Shown: in pieces, positions 43,664 to 52,744 of the stretch
How positions within the stretch are numbered: the stretch's first letter is position 1
How the letters are laid out: each line of letters opens with the position of its first letter
NCBI GenBank assembly: GCA_017449265.1
Contig: JAFSJW010000006.1
Coordinates: 1 to 64,000 of the forward strand
Origin: Treponema sp.
GTDB taxonomy: Bacteria; Spirochaetota; Spirochaetia; Treponematales; Treponemataceae
Length of the DNA: 64,000 nucleotides
Direction of reading: 5' to 3'
Notes under the pieces: generated by a model
The model's input: the letters and a program-made list of their open reading frames with translations, nothing else
Database searches by the model: none
What the model was told of the DNA's origin: nothing
Made by a program: the position numbers and the translations under genes

Positions 43664-44947
43664 ATGGCTATGGTCGTCCTTCTCATTTTCCTTGTGATAT
43701 TTGCAGTTCTTGGAACTCCGCTTGCGTTTTCAATCGGGGCTTCATGCTTTTCTTATATCGAAATGTACTGCCCGAATTTCTTGCAGATGATTCCGCAGCG
43801 AGTCTGGGGCGGAACTTTCAGCTTTATTATGGTGGCAATGCCCCTTTTCATGCTTGCGGGCGAACTGATGAACCGCGGAGGAATCACCCAGAGAATCGTT
43901 GATTTTAGTATGTACCTTGTGCGCCCCGTTCGCGGCGGCCTGGGAGAAGTCAATGTCATAGGAAGTATGATTTTCGGCGGAATCTCAGGTTCTTCTGTGG
44001 CGGATACTTCTGCTCTCGGCTCAATCCTTATTCCTGCCATGGAAAAAGAGGGCTACCCTTCCAAATTCACTGCGGGAGTCACAGTCGCCTCGTCAACGAT
44101 GGGAATGATTATCCCGCCCAGCGTTCCGATGATTGTCTACGCCATGGTTTCGGGCGAATCAGTAGGAAAATTGTTCATCGCAGCTCTTATTCCTGGCATT
44201 CTGATTGGTCTTTCTCAGCTTCTGATTGTCTACATTTTGTCCGTAAAAAACGGCTACCACCCGAAATTCGGAAAGTTCGAATTCAAGCACTTCCTTCACA
44301 CAATGCTCTACGGACTTCCTGCCGTCCTCATGCCAGTCGTAATCGTCGGATTTGTCAGCTTTGGCGTTTGCACCGCAAGCGAATCGGCAGGAATTGCAGT
44401 TTTGTATTCCCTTTTGATTGGATTTTTCTTCTATAAAGAACTTACCGTAAAAGATGTGATTGACAGCCTTAAAAAAACGCTCATGTCATCAAGCTCTATC
44501 ATGCTGATTATCGGCTTTACCACGATTTTCACATGGCTTCTGACTATGGCGAATGTGCCTACGACAATCTCCAACTTCTTCCTTTCAATCAATCTTCCAA
44601 GATGGGGCTACGCAATTCTTTTTGACATCATAATCCTTTTCATCGGAACATTTATTGATGTTTCTCCGGCAATACTTCTTCTTTCGCCTATTTTGCTCCC
44701 GGTTATGAAGAATGTCGGAATCTCTGGCCTTCAATTCGGGGCAATGATGATTACAGGCCTTGCAATCGGGCTTGTGACTCCGCCAGTCGGAATGTGCCTT
44801 AACGCCTGCACGAAAATCAACAAAATGCCGATTATCGAAATTTTCCGCGGCGCGCTTCCGTTCATAATATGCAACATGATTGTTTTGATTTCAATCAGCA
44901 TTTTCCCAGTTCTGACAACATGGCTTCCTCAGTTCATCTCGTACTGA
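43664..44947 (+). CDS. dctM: TRAP transporter large membrane subunit
   Basis: 427 residues, about 12 membrane segments. DctM motifs include MFGGISGSSVADTSALGSILIP-type GGISGSSVADTSALGS, SSTMGMIIPPSVPMIVYA and GLVTPPVGMCLNACTKI. Sodium-coupled permease core. Last gene of the dctPQM operon, followed by a 16-bp hairpin. Confidence 0.95.
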   Translation: MAMVVLLIFLVIFAVLGTPLAFSIGASCFSYIEMYCPNFLQMIPQRVWGGTFSFIMVAMPLFMLAGELMNRGGITQRIVDFSMYLVRPVRGGLGEVNVIGSMIFGGISGSSVADTSALGSILIPAMEKEGYPSKFTAGVTVASSTMGMIIPPSVPMIVYAMVSGESVGKLFIAALIPGILIGLSQLLIVYILSVKNGYHPKFGKFEFKHFLHTMLYGLPAVLMPVVIVGFVSFGVCTASESAGIAVLYSLLIGFFFYKELTVKDVIDSLKKTLMSSSSIMLIIGFTTIFTWLLTMANVPTTISNFFLSINLPRWGYAILFDIIILFIGTFIDVSPAILLLSPILLPVMKNVGISGLQFGAMMITGLAIGLVTPPVGMCLNACTKINKMPIIEIFRGALPFIICNMIVLISISIFPVLTTWLPQFISY

Positions 44948-44955
44948 TTTTTTAA

Positions 44956-45002
44956 GCAAGAGGTGATTTCGGTGATTATGCTCAATCGAAATCACCTCTT
45001 GC
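44956..45002. terminator. Long perfect hairpin after dctM
   Basis: GCAAGAGGTGATTTCG (44956-44971) pairs fully with CGAAATCACCTCTTGC (44987-45002), a 16-bp stem. There is no T run on either side, so it may block processing or terminate with Rho rather than intrinsically. Confidence 0.6.
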
Positions 45003-45032
45003 ACTCTCTCCTCACATCAAAAAATTAGACCT

Positions 45033-45057
45033 GTTCGGGAAACTGATGTTTCCGAAC
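45033..45057. repeat. GTTCGGAAAC-family hairpin (copy near TAXI)
   Basis: GTTCGGGAAAC (45033-45043) and GTTTCCGAAC (45048-45057) around TGAT, preceded by TTAGACCT, the same flank as at 26331 and 57029. The remainder of 45003-45161 shows no other feature. Confidence 0.8.
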
Positions 45058-45161
45058 CCGTATATTTCTTAGCTGCAAATAAAATTAAGATGAATCAAAA
45101 AACTTTTTTATTTGAAAAATTTGTGCTAAAATTCAAGAAGAGGTAATTGAAGAAGGTTTTT

Positions 45162-46112
45162 ATGAAAAGATACTTAATTATTTTGGCAGCAGTAGTTTCT
45201 ATTTTCTTTTTCGGTTGCAAAAAAGACACACCAAAAGAGCTTGTAATCGCAACGGGCGGTGTAAGCGGAGTCTACTACCCCTTGGGCTGTGCAATTGCCG
45301 AAATATTGAACAATTCGATTGACAGCATACATGTTACCGTTCGGGAAACGGGCGGTTCTGCCGAAAACATTCGTCTTATGGGCAAAGGCGAAGCCCAGCT
45401 TGCAATCGTGCAGAACGACATCATGGATTATGCGTACCGTGGTATTTTCATGTTCCCGGAGCGATTTCAGAACATATCCACTATAGCAACTTTGTATCCG
45501 GAAGTAATTCAGATTGTCGCCAGCAAGGAAAGCGGTATCAAATCTATAGAAGATTTGCGCGGAAAGCGTGTTTCAATTGGAGATGTAGGTTCAGGCGGCG
45601 AATTCAACGCAAAGCAGATTCTTGAAGGGTACGGAATCCAACTGGACGAAATCCAAAAATATAATCTCTCGTTCAAAGAATCAGCTGACAAAATAAAAAG
45701 CGGCGAGATTGACGCTTGTTTCTTAACATCTGGCATTCCTAACAAAGCCGTCGAAGAGCTTACGAAAAGCACTGAAATAGAGCTGATTCCGCTTATCGGC
45801 ACGCAGGCAGACAAAATTTGCAACGCATACAATTTTTACACAAAGACAGTTATTCCGCCAAGAACTTATGAAGGAATCCACAGCGGAACTCCTGCTCTTT
45901 CAATCAGGGCAACTCTTGCCGCCAGCTCAGAGCTTGATGAGGAACTTATCTACAAAATGACGGAGGCATTGTTTGATAATCTTACTGAACTTGGAAAAGC
46001 TCACATAAAAGGAAAGGAAGTCAGCCAGAAAACAGCCGTTACAGGCGTTTCAGTACCGTTTCATACAGGAGCCATAAAATACTACAGCGATAAGGGGCTT
46101 ACGATTTTCTAG
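45162..46112 (+). CDS. TAXI-family TRAP binding lipoprotein, orphan
   Basis: 316 residues from ATG 45162 (SD AGAAGG; a TTG at 45147 with AGAGG is an alternative). Lipobox FFGC, Cys19. The TAXI motif is clear: ATGGVSGVYYPLGCAIAE, ETGGSAENIRLMGKGEAQLA, GKRVSIGDVGSGGEFNA. TAXI proteins normally feed a fused DctQM-type permease, which is not present in this window. Confidence 0.88.
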   Translation: MKRYLIILAAVVSIFFFGCKKDTPKELVIATGGVSGVYYPLGCAIAEILNNSIDSIHVTVRETGGSAENIRLMGKGEAQLAIVQNDIMDYAYRGIFMFPERFQNISTIATLYPEVIQIVASKESGIKSIEDLRGKRVSIGDVGSGGEFNAKQILEGYGIQLDEIQKYNLSFKESADKIKSGEIDACFLTSGIPNKAVEELTKSTEIELIPLIGTQADKICNAYNFYTKTVIPPRTYEGIHSGTPALSIRATLAASSELDEELIYKMTEALFDNLTELGKAHIKGKEVSQKTAVTGVSVPFHTGAIKYYSDKGLTIF

Positions 46113-46118
46113 GAAGGT

Positions 46119-46189
46119 AGCGGATAGCGGGAGTCGGACCCGTCTCTCAGGCTTGGGAAGCCCACGTACTACCGATGTACTATATCCGC
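46119..46189 (-). tRNA. tRNA-Gly (anticodon CCC)
   Basis: 71-nt cloverleaf: acceptor GCGGATA/TATCCGC, D-stem GTAC/GTAC, anticodon loop TTCCCAA with anticodon CCC (reads GGG), T-loop TCCGACT. One A-C mismatch in the T-stem. No encoded CCA. It lies convergent to the TAXI gene, whose stop is 7 bp away. Confidence 0.92.
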
Positions 46190-46312
46190 AAAGTGATTTT
46201 ATTCTATCGCTTAGGTGAAACAAAATCAATAGTACGAAGAGATTTATGCTAGTCTAACATTATATTTTCTGATATGATGATAAAACTAGATTTTATATTT
46301 AAGAGGTAAATT

Positions 46313-46438
46313 ATGAGACTTGCTAAAAGATTCCGCCCTGTTGTAGGAACAAAAACAACAAGAGCAAACGAAAAGAAAAATGCAAAGAGAGTTGCAGAGA
46401 ATTCTGCGGTACTCAAAAAATTGGCTGAAAAGAAATAA
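46313..46438 (+). CDS. Small basic protein (41 residues), unknown
   Basis: SD AAGAGG six bases before ATG, then 41 residues from MRLAKRFRPVV to LKKLAEKK, with about 14 Arg/Lys and no signal peptide. An extended -10 (TGATATGAT, 46270-46278) lies upstream and a strong intrinsic terminator directly follows, so it is a free-standing transcription unit. I do not recognise a family; RNA or nucleoid binding is only a guess from charge. Confidence 0.7.
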   Translation: MRLAKRFRPVVGTKTTRANEKKNAKRVAENSAVLKKLAEKK

Positions 46439-46442
46439 GTTT

Positions 46443-46474
46443 AAAGCTGCTCAATGTGGTTGAGCAGCTTTTTT
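46443..46474 (+). terminator. Strong intrinsic terminator of the small basic protein gene
   Basis: AAAGCTGCTCAA (46443-46454) and TTGAGCAGCTTT (46460-46471) form a perfect 12-bp stem with a 5-nt loop; seven T run to about 46475. It overlaps the stop region of the convergent rarA gene. Confidence 0.92.
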
Positions 46475-48857
46475 ATTCCGTCCTGAAAAAGAAAATATCT
46501 GATTGCCACTGGAACACGCGTTTTTCGCACTCACGGAGAAGAAGGCTTTTTATTCGGGCGAATCCTTCCGCGCCCAAAGAAGAGAAAAGAGCCTTTCCGT
46601 AAGACGACTTCTCTTCATCGAACCAGCGGGAAACATCACCAGATGTAATTCTGCGCCTTTCGTTCAGAACGGTTTTTGCCTGCTGAACACGCTCGCTGCC
46701 CAAAGCATTGCGGACGGTGTTTTCGTCCCAAGAAAAAAGCGGATTTTCCGAATCGGAGAAAAAAGTCTCCTCGGAGCTTTTCATTTTTTCCAAGAGAGGC
46801 AAAAGTTCCTCACGCTCAGAAAGCTCTATTACCCGCAAGATTTGATTATAAATCAAGTCGGAAAGCCGTTGCGCACTTTTCGGAATACGCTGCGAAACAA
46901 CAAACTCAGCCCCACCGTATTTTTCTTTCAGATTTTTTTCAATCTGCGCGAATTTTTCTATTGTTTCACAACTGGAAAACGGGTCACGCAAAAAAATCCT
47001 GTCGAATTCAATTCCGTTTTTCGCAAACGATTCTATTACTCGAAGAAACTCATCTGAAAAAAGACCTTCGCATATTTCAAGCACAGGTTTGTCCAAATCG
47101 TCAAGCGTGCGTCCGTACTGCGCGATGATTTCTTTTCCCTTTTCGCTCCGGCAAGTGCCACAAGTTATACCTTCCGGAGTTTTCCGCAGAATTTCCCAGA
47201 GCAAAAGACCATCGTCCGCATTCCAAACAAGGGAGCGCGTATGCCTTTTCAAGTCGGCAAGATGAATCATCGCGTCCCTGATTTGAGTAAGAATCTCGGC
47301 ACGGTTTGAATCTAGCCGCTGCCGCCACGCTTTGTCCGCAAAATCAAGACCGCTCTCTTTTTTCTCATCGGACGGAGTGAAAGTAAGATTCTCTTCCTTT
47401 ACGGTAGAGTTCATTTTGAAATTTTGGTTTATCCACCATTCGCCAATCGGATTTGAAAAATCGCTCGCAAACTGGGGAGCGGGATGCATTCCGCAAGTGC
47501 CGCTTCCGTCCGGCTTAGAAACTTGCTTCTCAAGGATTGCGGCAACCTGAATCTCGCGGCGGCGAAGAACTTCCTCGCGGATTTGCGCCTCATACCCCTG
47601 CTCGGTTGGAGTATAGAACACGCGCCCAACGAGAGCGTCAGGAAGATATTGCTGCGAAACCCAGTGGTCGCGGTACGCATGTGGATACAAATAGCCGGTT
47701 CCATGCCCGAAGCCTTCCGCATCACGGCTTGAGTCGCGCAAATGATTCGGCACTTCCGCATCTTCTTTCTCCACGCTTGCAAGCGCGTCAAAAAATGCCA
47801 TGCTGGAATTGGACTTTGGTGCGGTGGCAAGGTAAAGTGCGGCGTGTGCCAGATGATACCGCCCCTCTGGAAGCCCGATTCTGTCAAATGCGGCGGCGCA
47901 ACTTTCCACCACCGTAATTGCATGGGGGTCTGCAAGTCCCGTGTCCTCACAAGCAGAAATAAGCATACGGCGGAAAATAAAATGCGGGTCTTCCCCTGCG
48001 CGAACCATTCTCGCAAGCCAGTACATAGCGGCATCTGGGTCACGCCCGCGCAAAGATTTTATGAATGCGGAAATTATGTCGTAATGATAGTCGCCGTCCC
48101 TGTCGTAAAGAACGACTTTTTTCTGGATAGATTCCTCGCACGCTTCCTTTGAGATAAAAATCTCAGCTCCGTCTTCGGGCGGCCATTTTTCGGGCGTAGT
48201 TTCAACAGCAAGCTCCAGCGCGTTCAGTAAAGACCTTGCGTCTCCGTTGGCAGTTTCTACAAGATGACGAAGCGCACCGTCCTCGAATCGAACACACCAA
48301 TTCCCGTAGCCGCGCTCCCGGTCTGAAAGCGCGTTTTCTGCCGCCAGCATCAAGTCATCCGATGTGAGTGCTTTTAGCTGAAAAACTCGGCTTCTGCTGA
48401 CAAGAGCTTTGTTCACCTCAAAAAAAGGATTCTCCGTCGTTGCGCCAATCAGGATTATAGTCCCGTTCTCAACCCACGGAAGAAGCGCGTCCTGCTGGGC
48501 TTTGTTCCACCGATGAACTTCGTCAACAAAAAGAATTGTCCGCCGCCCATACAGCTTGAAAAAATCATCAGCCGTCTTTATTGCGGCGCGAATGTCAGCC
48601 ACTCCGGTAAGGACTGCGTTCAGCGTGATAAAATTAGATTTCGTGTGATTTGCAATTACTCGGGCAAGCGTTGTTTTTCCAGTTCCTGGAGGACCGTAGA
48701 AAATAACGCTCGTAAGCTGGTCGGCGGCAATTGCACGGCGCAAAAGCCTTCCTTTTCCTACGATATGTTCCTGTCCGATGTATTCATCCAAATTTCTCGG
48801 ACGCATACGCGATGCCAGCGGCTCTTTTTTCCCCGACGAAGAATCAAACAAATCCAT
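46473..48857 (-). CDS. rarA: RarA/MgsA-type AAA+ ATPase with a C-terminal methyltransferase-like extension
   Basis: 794 residues; ordinary RarA is about 440. Residues 1-435 are RarA: Walker [10 protein letters not shown] (55-63), Walker [11 protein letters not shown], sensor [12 protein letters not shown], then the tetramerisation domain ([25 protein letters not shown]). It acts at stalled replication forks. Residues about 520-794 form an added domain with [15 protein letters not shown] and [13 protein letters not shown], a pattern I recall from fused RarA proteins in other phyla, resembling a degenerate SAM methyltransferase. Promoter TTGCGC/TATAAA ends 5 nt before ATG; no SD. Confidence 0.88.
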   Translation of the reverse strand: MDLFDSSSGKKEPLASRMRPRNLDEYIGQEHIVGKGRLLRRAIAADQLTSVIFYGPPGTGKTTLARVIANHTKSNFITLNAVLTGVADIRAAIKTADDFFKLYGRRTILFVDEVHRWNKAQQDALLPWVENGTIILIGATTENPFFEVNKALVSRSRVFQLKALTSDDLMLAAENALSDRERGYGNWCVRFEDGALRHLVETANGDARSLLNALELAVETTPEKWPPEDGAEIFISKEACEESIQKKVVLYDRDGDYHYDIISAFIKSLRGRDPDAAMYWLARMVRAGEDPHFIFRRMLISACEDTGLADPHAITVVESCAAAFDRIGLPEGRYHLAHAALYLATAPKSNSSMAFFDALASVEKEDAEVPNHLRDSSRDAEGFGHGTGYLYPHAYRDHWVSQQYLPDALVGRVFYTPTEQGYEAQIREEVLRRREIQVAAILEKQVSKPDGSGTCGMHPAPQFASDFSNPIGEWWINQNFKMNSTVKEENLTFTPSDEKKESGLDFADKAWRQRLDSNRAEILTQIRDAMIHLADLKRHTRSLVWNADDGLLLWEILRKTPEGITCGTCRSEKGKEIIAQYGRTLDDLDKPVLEICEGLFSDEFLRVIESFAKNGIEFDRIFLRDPFSSCETIEKFAQIEKNLKEKYGGAEFVVSQRIPKSAQRLSDLIYNQILRVIELSEREELLPLLEKMKSSEETFFSDSENPLFSWDENTVRNALGSERVQQAKTVLNERRRITSGDVSRWFDEEKSSYGKALFSSLGAEGFARIKSLLLRECEKRVFQWQSDIFFFRTE

Positions 48858-48862
48858 ACGAT

Positions 48863-48891
48863 TTTATAAAAGCAAATATCAGTAAGCGCAA
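48863..48891 (-). promoter_or_regulatory. Promoter of rarA, probably leaderless
   Basis: On the minus strand TTGCGC (48886-48891), a 17-nt spacer and TATAAA (48863-48868), ending 5 nt before the ATG at 48857. No SD. Confidence 0.55.
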
Positions 48892-48915
48892 AACTCGTCC
48901 GAAATTCGGCAACAT

Positions 48916-50049
48916 CTACTCTCTGTTCCAGCTTGGTCTTGTTGAGCCTAAGAACGACCACAAGCCCCTGTTTTTAGTTGAGGCACTTGTATTTGAAGAA
49001 GAGCCTGCGTAATCAGCTGAAACATAAATCGTACTGTCAAAAAGCGTATCTGACGGATCTACGACAAGCGTAGAAAAAATTCTGTAGTAAGAGTTAAGCG
49101 TACTTGATGTATTTTTAAACGAGCCTGTATAGTCGCCGCCGTATGTTCCGTCGGAGTTTACGATAAGAACCCAAACGCCTGCTGCAGTTCCCGCAATTAC
49201 AGCGTTTGCCCCAGACCCAGATGTATCGCCGTTTGTGACTGCAAGAGAATAGATTGTGTAATCAACACTATACCATTTAGCCCAGTCGCCATTTCCGATT
49301 TTGTAATAGATAGCAGTATCGCCGTTGACACGATAGATACATGTTGCATCCGAATACAGAGTTTCGTTCGTCACCATGGCTGCTTCACTCGTAAAGTAGA
49401 CAGAACCGTTGTAATAAGCGCAATTACGGGAATTCGTGTACGGAACCGTAGAATTGTCGTCACTTGAGTTCGTACTAAGACCGGCCACGACAGAAACCGT
49501 AGTCCCGTCAAGCTTATAGACTATGTTCTTGTAGTTGATGTACGCAATCCTGTGCGCGTCCTGAACTGCATTCGTGCAGAACAAAGCAGCCTTATTCTTT
49601 GTGAACACGGTTGTTGCCGTTTCATTTCCAGATTCCAGAATAGAAACCTGCTGCCATGTTTCACCGTTCCAGCACCAAATTTCAGAGCCACTGTTCACAT
49701 TCTCACCTTCCATATCATCGGAATTGATTTTTGTGACCTGCGCATAAAGATAGTTTGAGTCAGCTGCAAGTTTGTTCACATAAGGATAAGTGGCAGAAAC
49801 AGGCGGCTTTTCAAATTCGCTCCAAGAGTGAGAAGATTCTAAATCTTCATAAAGTTTTTTGTAAATTTTTCCGTTCTGAGTGTACAAATCATCTTTGTAA
49901 CGCACGATTGAGTAAATTGCGCCAGAAACATCAGCATCCTCAAGCTCTACCTCATCCCTTATTGAAGAAAAAATAGGGTCGCTGCAAGAATTTGTAAGAA
50001 TCAAAAGAAAAGGAACAAAAAGTATTATTCTAAAAAACATCTTTTTCAT
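48916..50049 (-). CDS. Lipoprotein, unknown function
   Basis: 377 residues, signal peptide ending TNSC with Cys22. The body is beta-rich with repeated short blocks (IYKKLYEDL, IVYKLDGTTV, CIYRVNGDTA) that suggest a propeller-like fold. Ser/Asn/Thr-rich throughout. No recognised domain. Probably transcribed with the outer-membrane protein gene upstream, 9 bp away. Confidence 0.75.
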   Translation of the reverse strand: MKKMFFRIILFVPFLLILTNSCSDPIFSSIRDEVELEDADVSGAIYSIVRYKDDLYTQNGKIYKKLYEDLESSHSWSEFEKPPVSATYPYVNKLAADSNYLYAQVTKINSDDMEGENVNSGSEIWCWNGETWQQVSILESGNETATTVFTKNKAALFCTNAVQDAHRIAYINYKNIVYKLDGTTVSVVAGLSTNSSDDNSTVPYTNSRNCAYYNGSVYFTSEAAMVTNETLYSDATCIYRVNGDTAIYYKIGNGDWAKWYSVDYTIYSLAVTNGDTSGSGANAVIAGTAAGVWVLIVNSDGTYGGDYTGSFKNTSSTLNSYYRIFSTLVVDPSDTLFDSTIYVSADYAGSSSNTSASTKNRGLWSFLGSTRPSWNRE

Positions 50050-50058
50050 GCCAAACTC

Positions 50059-50652
50059 CTAGAAATGGTAACGCACCGAGGCTTCCGCAGAAAGGAAAAT
50101 TCCGTAATCATTGTACTTGGAATCAGAATACCACTGCGGCATATAAGTAAACACAAAATTCGCGCCAAAAGACCATGTTGGAGTGGCCCTGAAAAAAACA
50201 CCTGCCGTTGATTTTATGACAAGACCCGGAAAATAGTTCTTGCTCATGTAGTTCTCAAGGGCAGCTCCCACAAAAATACTTACAGGAAATTCAAGTTTTT
50301 TGAAAGCAGGCTGCACCGTAGCCCCAACCAAAAGCGGAACATATGTAAAAATATTACTTCCGATAGTAGGATGATACCCAAAATCAACTTCCGCACCAAC
50401 CGCGAACCAGTTGGTCAAAAATCTGTTGTACCCTACGCACCCGGCTCCACCAACAAGCAACGCGCCGTCAAAATTCATCGGAAACGAAGGCATAAGCCCA
50501 AGTTTTATGAACTGGTCGCCTGGCTCATTTATTCCGCCGATGTTAAACGTTGCTTTCGGAGCCACCTCTTCATCTTCGCTATCTGAGCTTTGTGCAAATG
50601 CAAAAGTTGTCAATAAAAACAGCGAGCAAACTACTGGAATGATTTTCTTCAT
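50059..50652 (-). CDS. Outer-membrane beta-barrel protein
   Basis: 197 residues. Signal peptide ending AFAQ. After an acidic linker the sequence alternates polar and hydrophobic residues in strands (GALLVGGAGCVGYNRF, WFAVGAEVDFGYH, FGANFVFTYMPQW) and ends in Phe, the usual signal for outer-membrane insertion by BamA. Length fits an eight-stranded barrel. SD AAGGA. It heads the two-gene unit with the lipoprotein. Confidence 0.8.
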   Translation of the reverse strand: MKKIIPVVCSLFLLTTFAFAQSSDSEDEEVAPKATFNIGGINEPGDQFIKLGLMPSFPMNFDGALLVGGAGCVGYNRFLTNWFAVGAEVDFGYHPTIGSNIFTYVPLLVGATVQPAFKKLEFPVSIFVGAALENYMSKNYFPGLVIKSTAGVFFRATPTWSFGANFVFTYMPQWYSDSKYNDYGIFLSAEASVRYHF

Positions 50653-50767
50653 TTTTTCCTTAACCCTATCCTATGTACATTGAATTTAAAACTATATACT
50701 TTATTGGAGAATTTTTCTACACTTTTAGAAAATCAAAACATACATAAAGTTACAAATGAGGTACAAA

Positions 50768-51646
50768 ATGAGCGCACAAATCATCGACGGAAAAGCAATC
50801 GCACTGGAAGTCCGCGCAGGAGTTGCGGAAAAAGTAAAATCACTGAAAGAAAAGGGCGTTAACCCATGTCTTGCGGTTATTCTCGTAGGGCAGAACCCGG
50901 CATCTGTCTCATATGTGACGGGAAAACGAAAAGCCCTTGCAGAAGCAGGAATGATTGACAGGAGCGAAGATTTACCAGAATCAACAACGGAAGAAGAGCT
51001 TCTCTCGCTGATTGACAAGCTGAACAAAGACAAATCCGTTCACGGAATTTTGGTCCAGCTTCCGCTGCCAAAGCACATAAACGAAGACAAAGTAATCATG
51101 GCAATTGACCCGAGCAAGGATGTGGACGGATTTCATCCTGTAAGCGTGGGAAACATGGTCATCGGACGACCAGGATTTCTTCCGTGCACTCCGCACGGAA
51201 TCATCAAGCTTCTGAATCACATGAAAATCGAAACGAGCGGAAAGCACGCTGTAGTCATAGGACGGAGCAACATCGTCGGAAAGCCTGTTTCTATCCTTCT
51301 CGCCCGCAAAGAAACGAACTGTACCGTAACAATCTGCCACACAGGAACAAAGAACATGGCGGAAATCGTTCGGCAGGCGGACATCATCATAGCGGCCTCG
51401 GGACATCCGCACACGGTAACGGCAGATATGGTCAAGGAAGGAGCCGTTGTTATCGATGTTGGAGTGAACAGAATCCCTGACAGCACAAAAAAAAGTGGTT
51501 TCAGACTGATTGGCGATGTGGATTTTGACGAAATTAAAGATAGGGCAAGTTTCATTACTCCTGTACCAGGCGGTGTAGGGCCTATGACAATCGCAATGCT
51601 TATTTACAACACCCTCGAATCCGCCGAACGAACTTTGCAAAAATAG
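50768..51646 (+). CDS. folD: Methylenetetrahydrofolate dehydrogenase/cyclohydrolase
   Basis: Bifunctional one-carbon enzyme of 292 residues. The active-site Tyr and Lys are in [35 protein letters not shown] and [12 protein letters not shown] are family signatures, and [11 protein letters not shown] ends the fold. ATG 50768 is preferred over 50756 because GAGGT is 7 nt upstream of it. The GGDEF gene follows after 18 bp. Confidence 0.95.
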   Translation: MSAQIIDGKAIALEVRAGVAEKVKSLKEKGVNPCLAVILVGQNPASVSYVTGKRKALAEAGMIDRSEDLPESTTEEELLSLIDKLNKDKSVHGILVQLPLPKHINEDKVIMAIDPSKDVDGFHPVSVGNMVIGRPGFLPCTPHGIIKLLNHMKIETSGKHAVVIGRSNIVGKPVSILLARKETNCTVTICHTGTKNMAEIVRQADIIIAASGHPHTVTADMVKEGAVVIDVGVNRIPDSTKKSGFRLIGDVDFDEIKDRASFITPVPGGVGPMTIAMLIYNTLESAERTLQK

Positions 51647-51664
51647 AAGGATACTCTATAACCT

Positions 51665-52708
51665 ATGATAAATTCTTTCTTTGCGGATAAAACTAATTCT
51701 CTCGACAATCTGACTAAGCTCTACAATCGCGATGTCATAATTGAATATGTCAACTCGCTTATCGGGAAGAACATTCCGTTCAGTCTCGCGCTCGTTGACA
51801 TAGACAATTTCAAGTATGTTAACGATACATTCGGGCATATTGTCGGCGACGAGATAATTAAGGCAGTGGCAGCCACACTCAGAAATACGCTGGCGGACAA
51901 TGGCATTGTCGGAAGATTCGGTGGAGATGAATTTATCATAGTTCTTCCTGAAATTGTGGAGTACGATGCGGTCTGGACATCATGCAGAACGATTGCCGCG
52001 TCAATGATGAACCTGACTATTCCAGAGCAGTCCGACCTGACCATAACAGTAACGATAGGTCTCTCACGGTTTCCTGAGAACGAAAAATCCTACGAAAAGC
52101 TCCTTGAGACTGCGGACAAAGCCTTGTACAGAGGCAAGATGAAAGGACGCGGATGTTTCATAATCTATCTGCCCGAGAAACACTCAAAAATCATACTGAA
52201 AACTGAAAAAGACAAGGCGTTAAGTTCCATGTACCTTCATTCCGTTGTATTCAGGAATCTGACGGAACAAGATTTGAGCGACGGGATAACGACTCTTTTC
52301 AATTTTTTCAGTTCGTATTTTATGCTTGACCATATATGCGTTCAGGTGAACAATGACATTTTCTTTGAAAAAATACATGAGCTTTCAAGAATCCAGTCTT
52401 TCAAGCCTATTGATTTGACTTTCATCAACAGGAATATCATTTCCATAACAGATATTTATTATCTGAACAGAACCGAACAGCTCGAAAAACTTGGTCAAAG
52501 TGATTTTGAGGAAATCCTTACCGAACAAGGAATACATTCTACATTTTATGCGCGCATTATCTGCAACGACAAGGATTACGGCTATCTGCGCGTTGACTCA
52601 ACGCACCAGAGAATATGGCAGTACACGGACATGGACATACTCCTTACCGCCGCGCGCACGATTGCTATGATGCTCTACACACATGACCTTGATTTTTACA
52701 AGCTCTAA
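51665..52708 (+). CDS. Diguanylate cyclase (GGDEF) with C-terminal GAF-like domain
   Basis: 347 residues. The GGDEF domain is at the N-terminus: DNLTKLYNRD, DIDNFKYVNDTFGHIVGDEI and the intact RFGGDEF active site, so it should make c-di-GMP. No RxxD inhibitory site is visible eight residues before GGDEF. The C-terminal half resembles a GAF-like sensor, the reverse of the usual sensor-first order. No membrane segment. Confidence 0.9.
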   Translation: MINSFFADKTNSLDNLTKLYNRDVIIEYVNSLIGKNIPFSLALVDIDNFKYVNDTFGHIVGDEIIKAVAATLRNTLADNGIVGRFGGDEFIIVLPEIVEYDAVWTSCRTIAASMMNLTIPEQSDLTITVTIGLSRFPENEKSYEKLLETADKALYRGKMKGRGCFIIYLPEKHSKIILKTEKDKALSSMYLHSVVFRNLTEQDLSDGITTLFNFFSSYFMLDHICVQVNNDIFFEKIHELSRIQSFKPIDLTFINRNIISITDIYYLNRTEQLEKLGQSDFEEILTEQGIHSTFYARIICNDKDYGYLRVDSTHQRIWQYTDMDILLTAARTIAMMLYTHDLDFYKL

Positions 52709-52744
52709 CCGAGCCTTGCATTATTCTCATCAATCAGCTCAGTC

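Noticed and set aside
50981..51640. 219-codon minus-strand frame inside folD
   Set aside because: Antisense of folD with Cys/His-rich nonsense composition.
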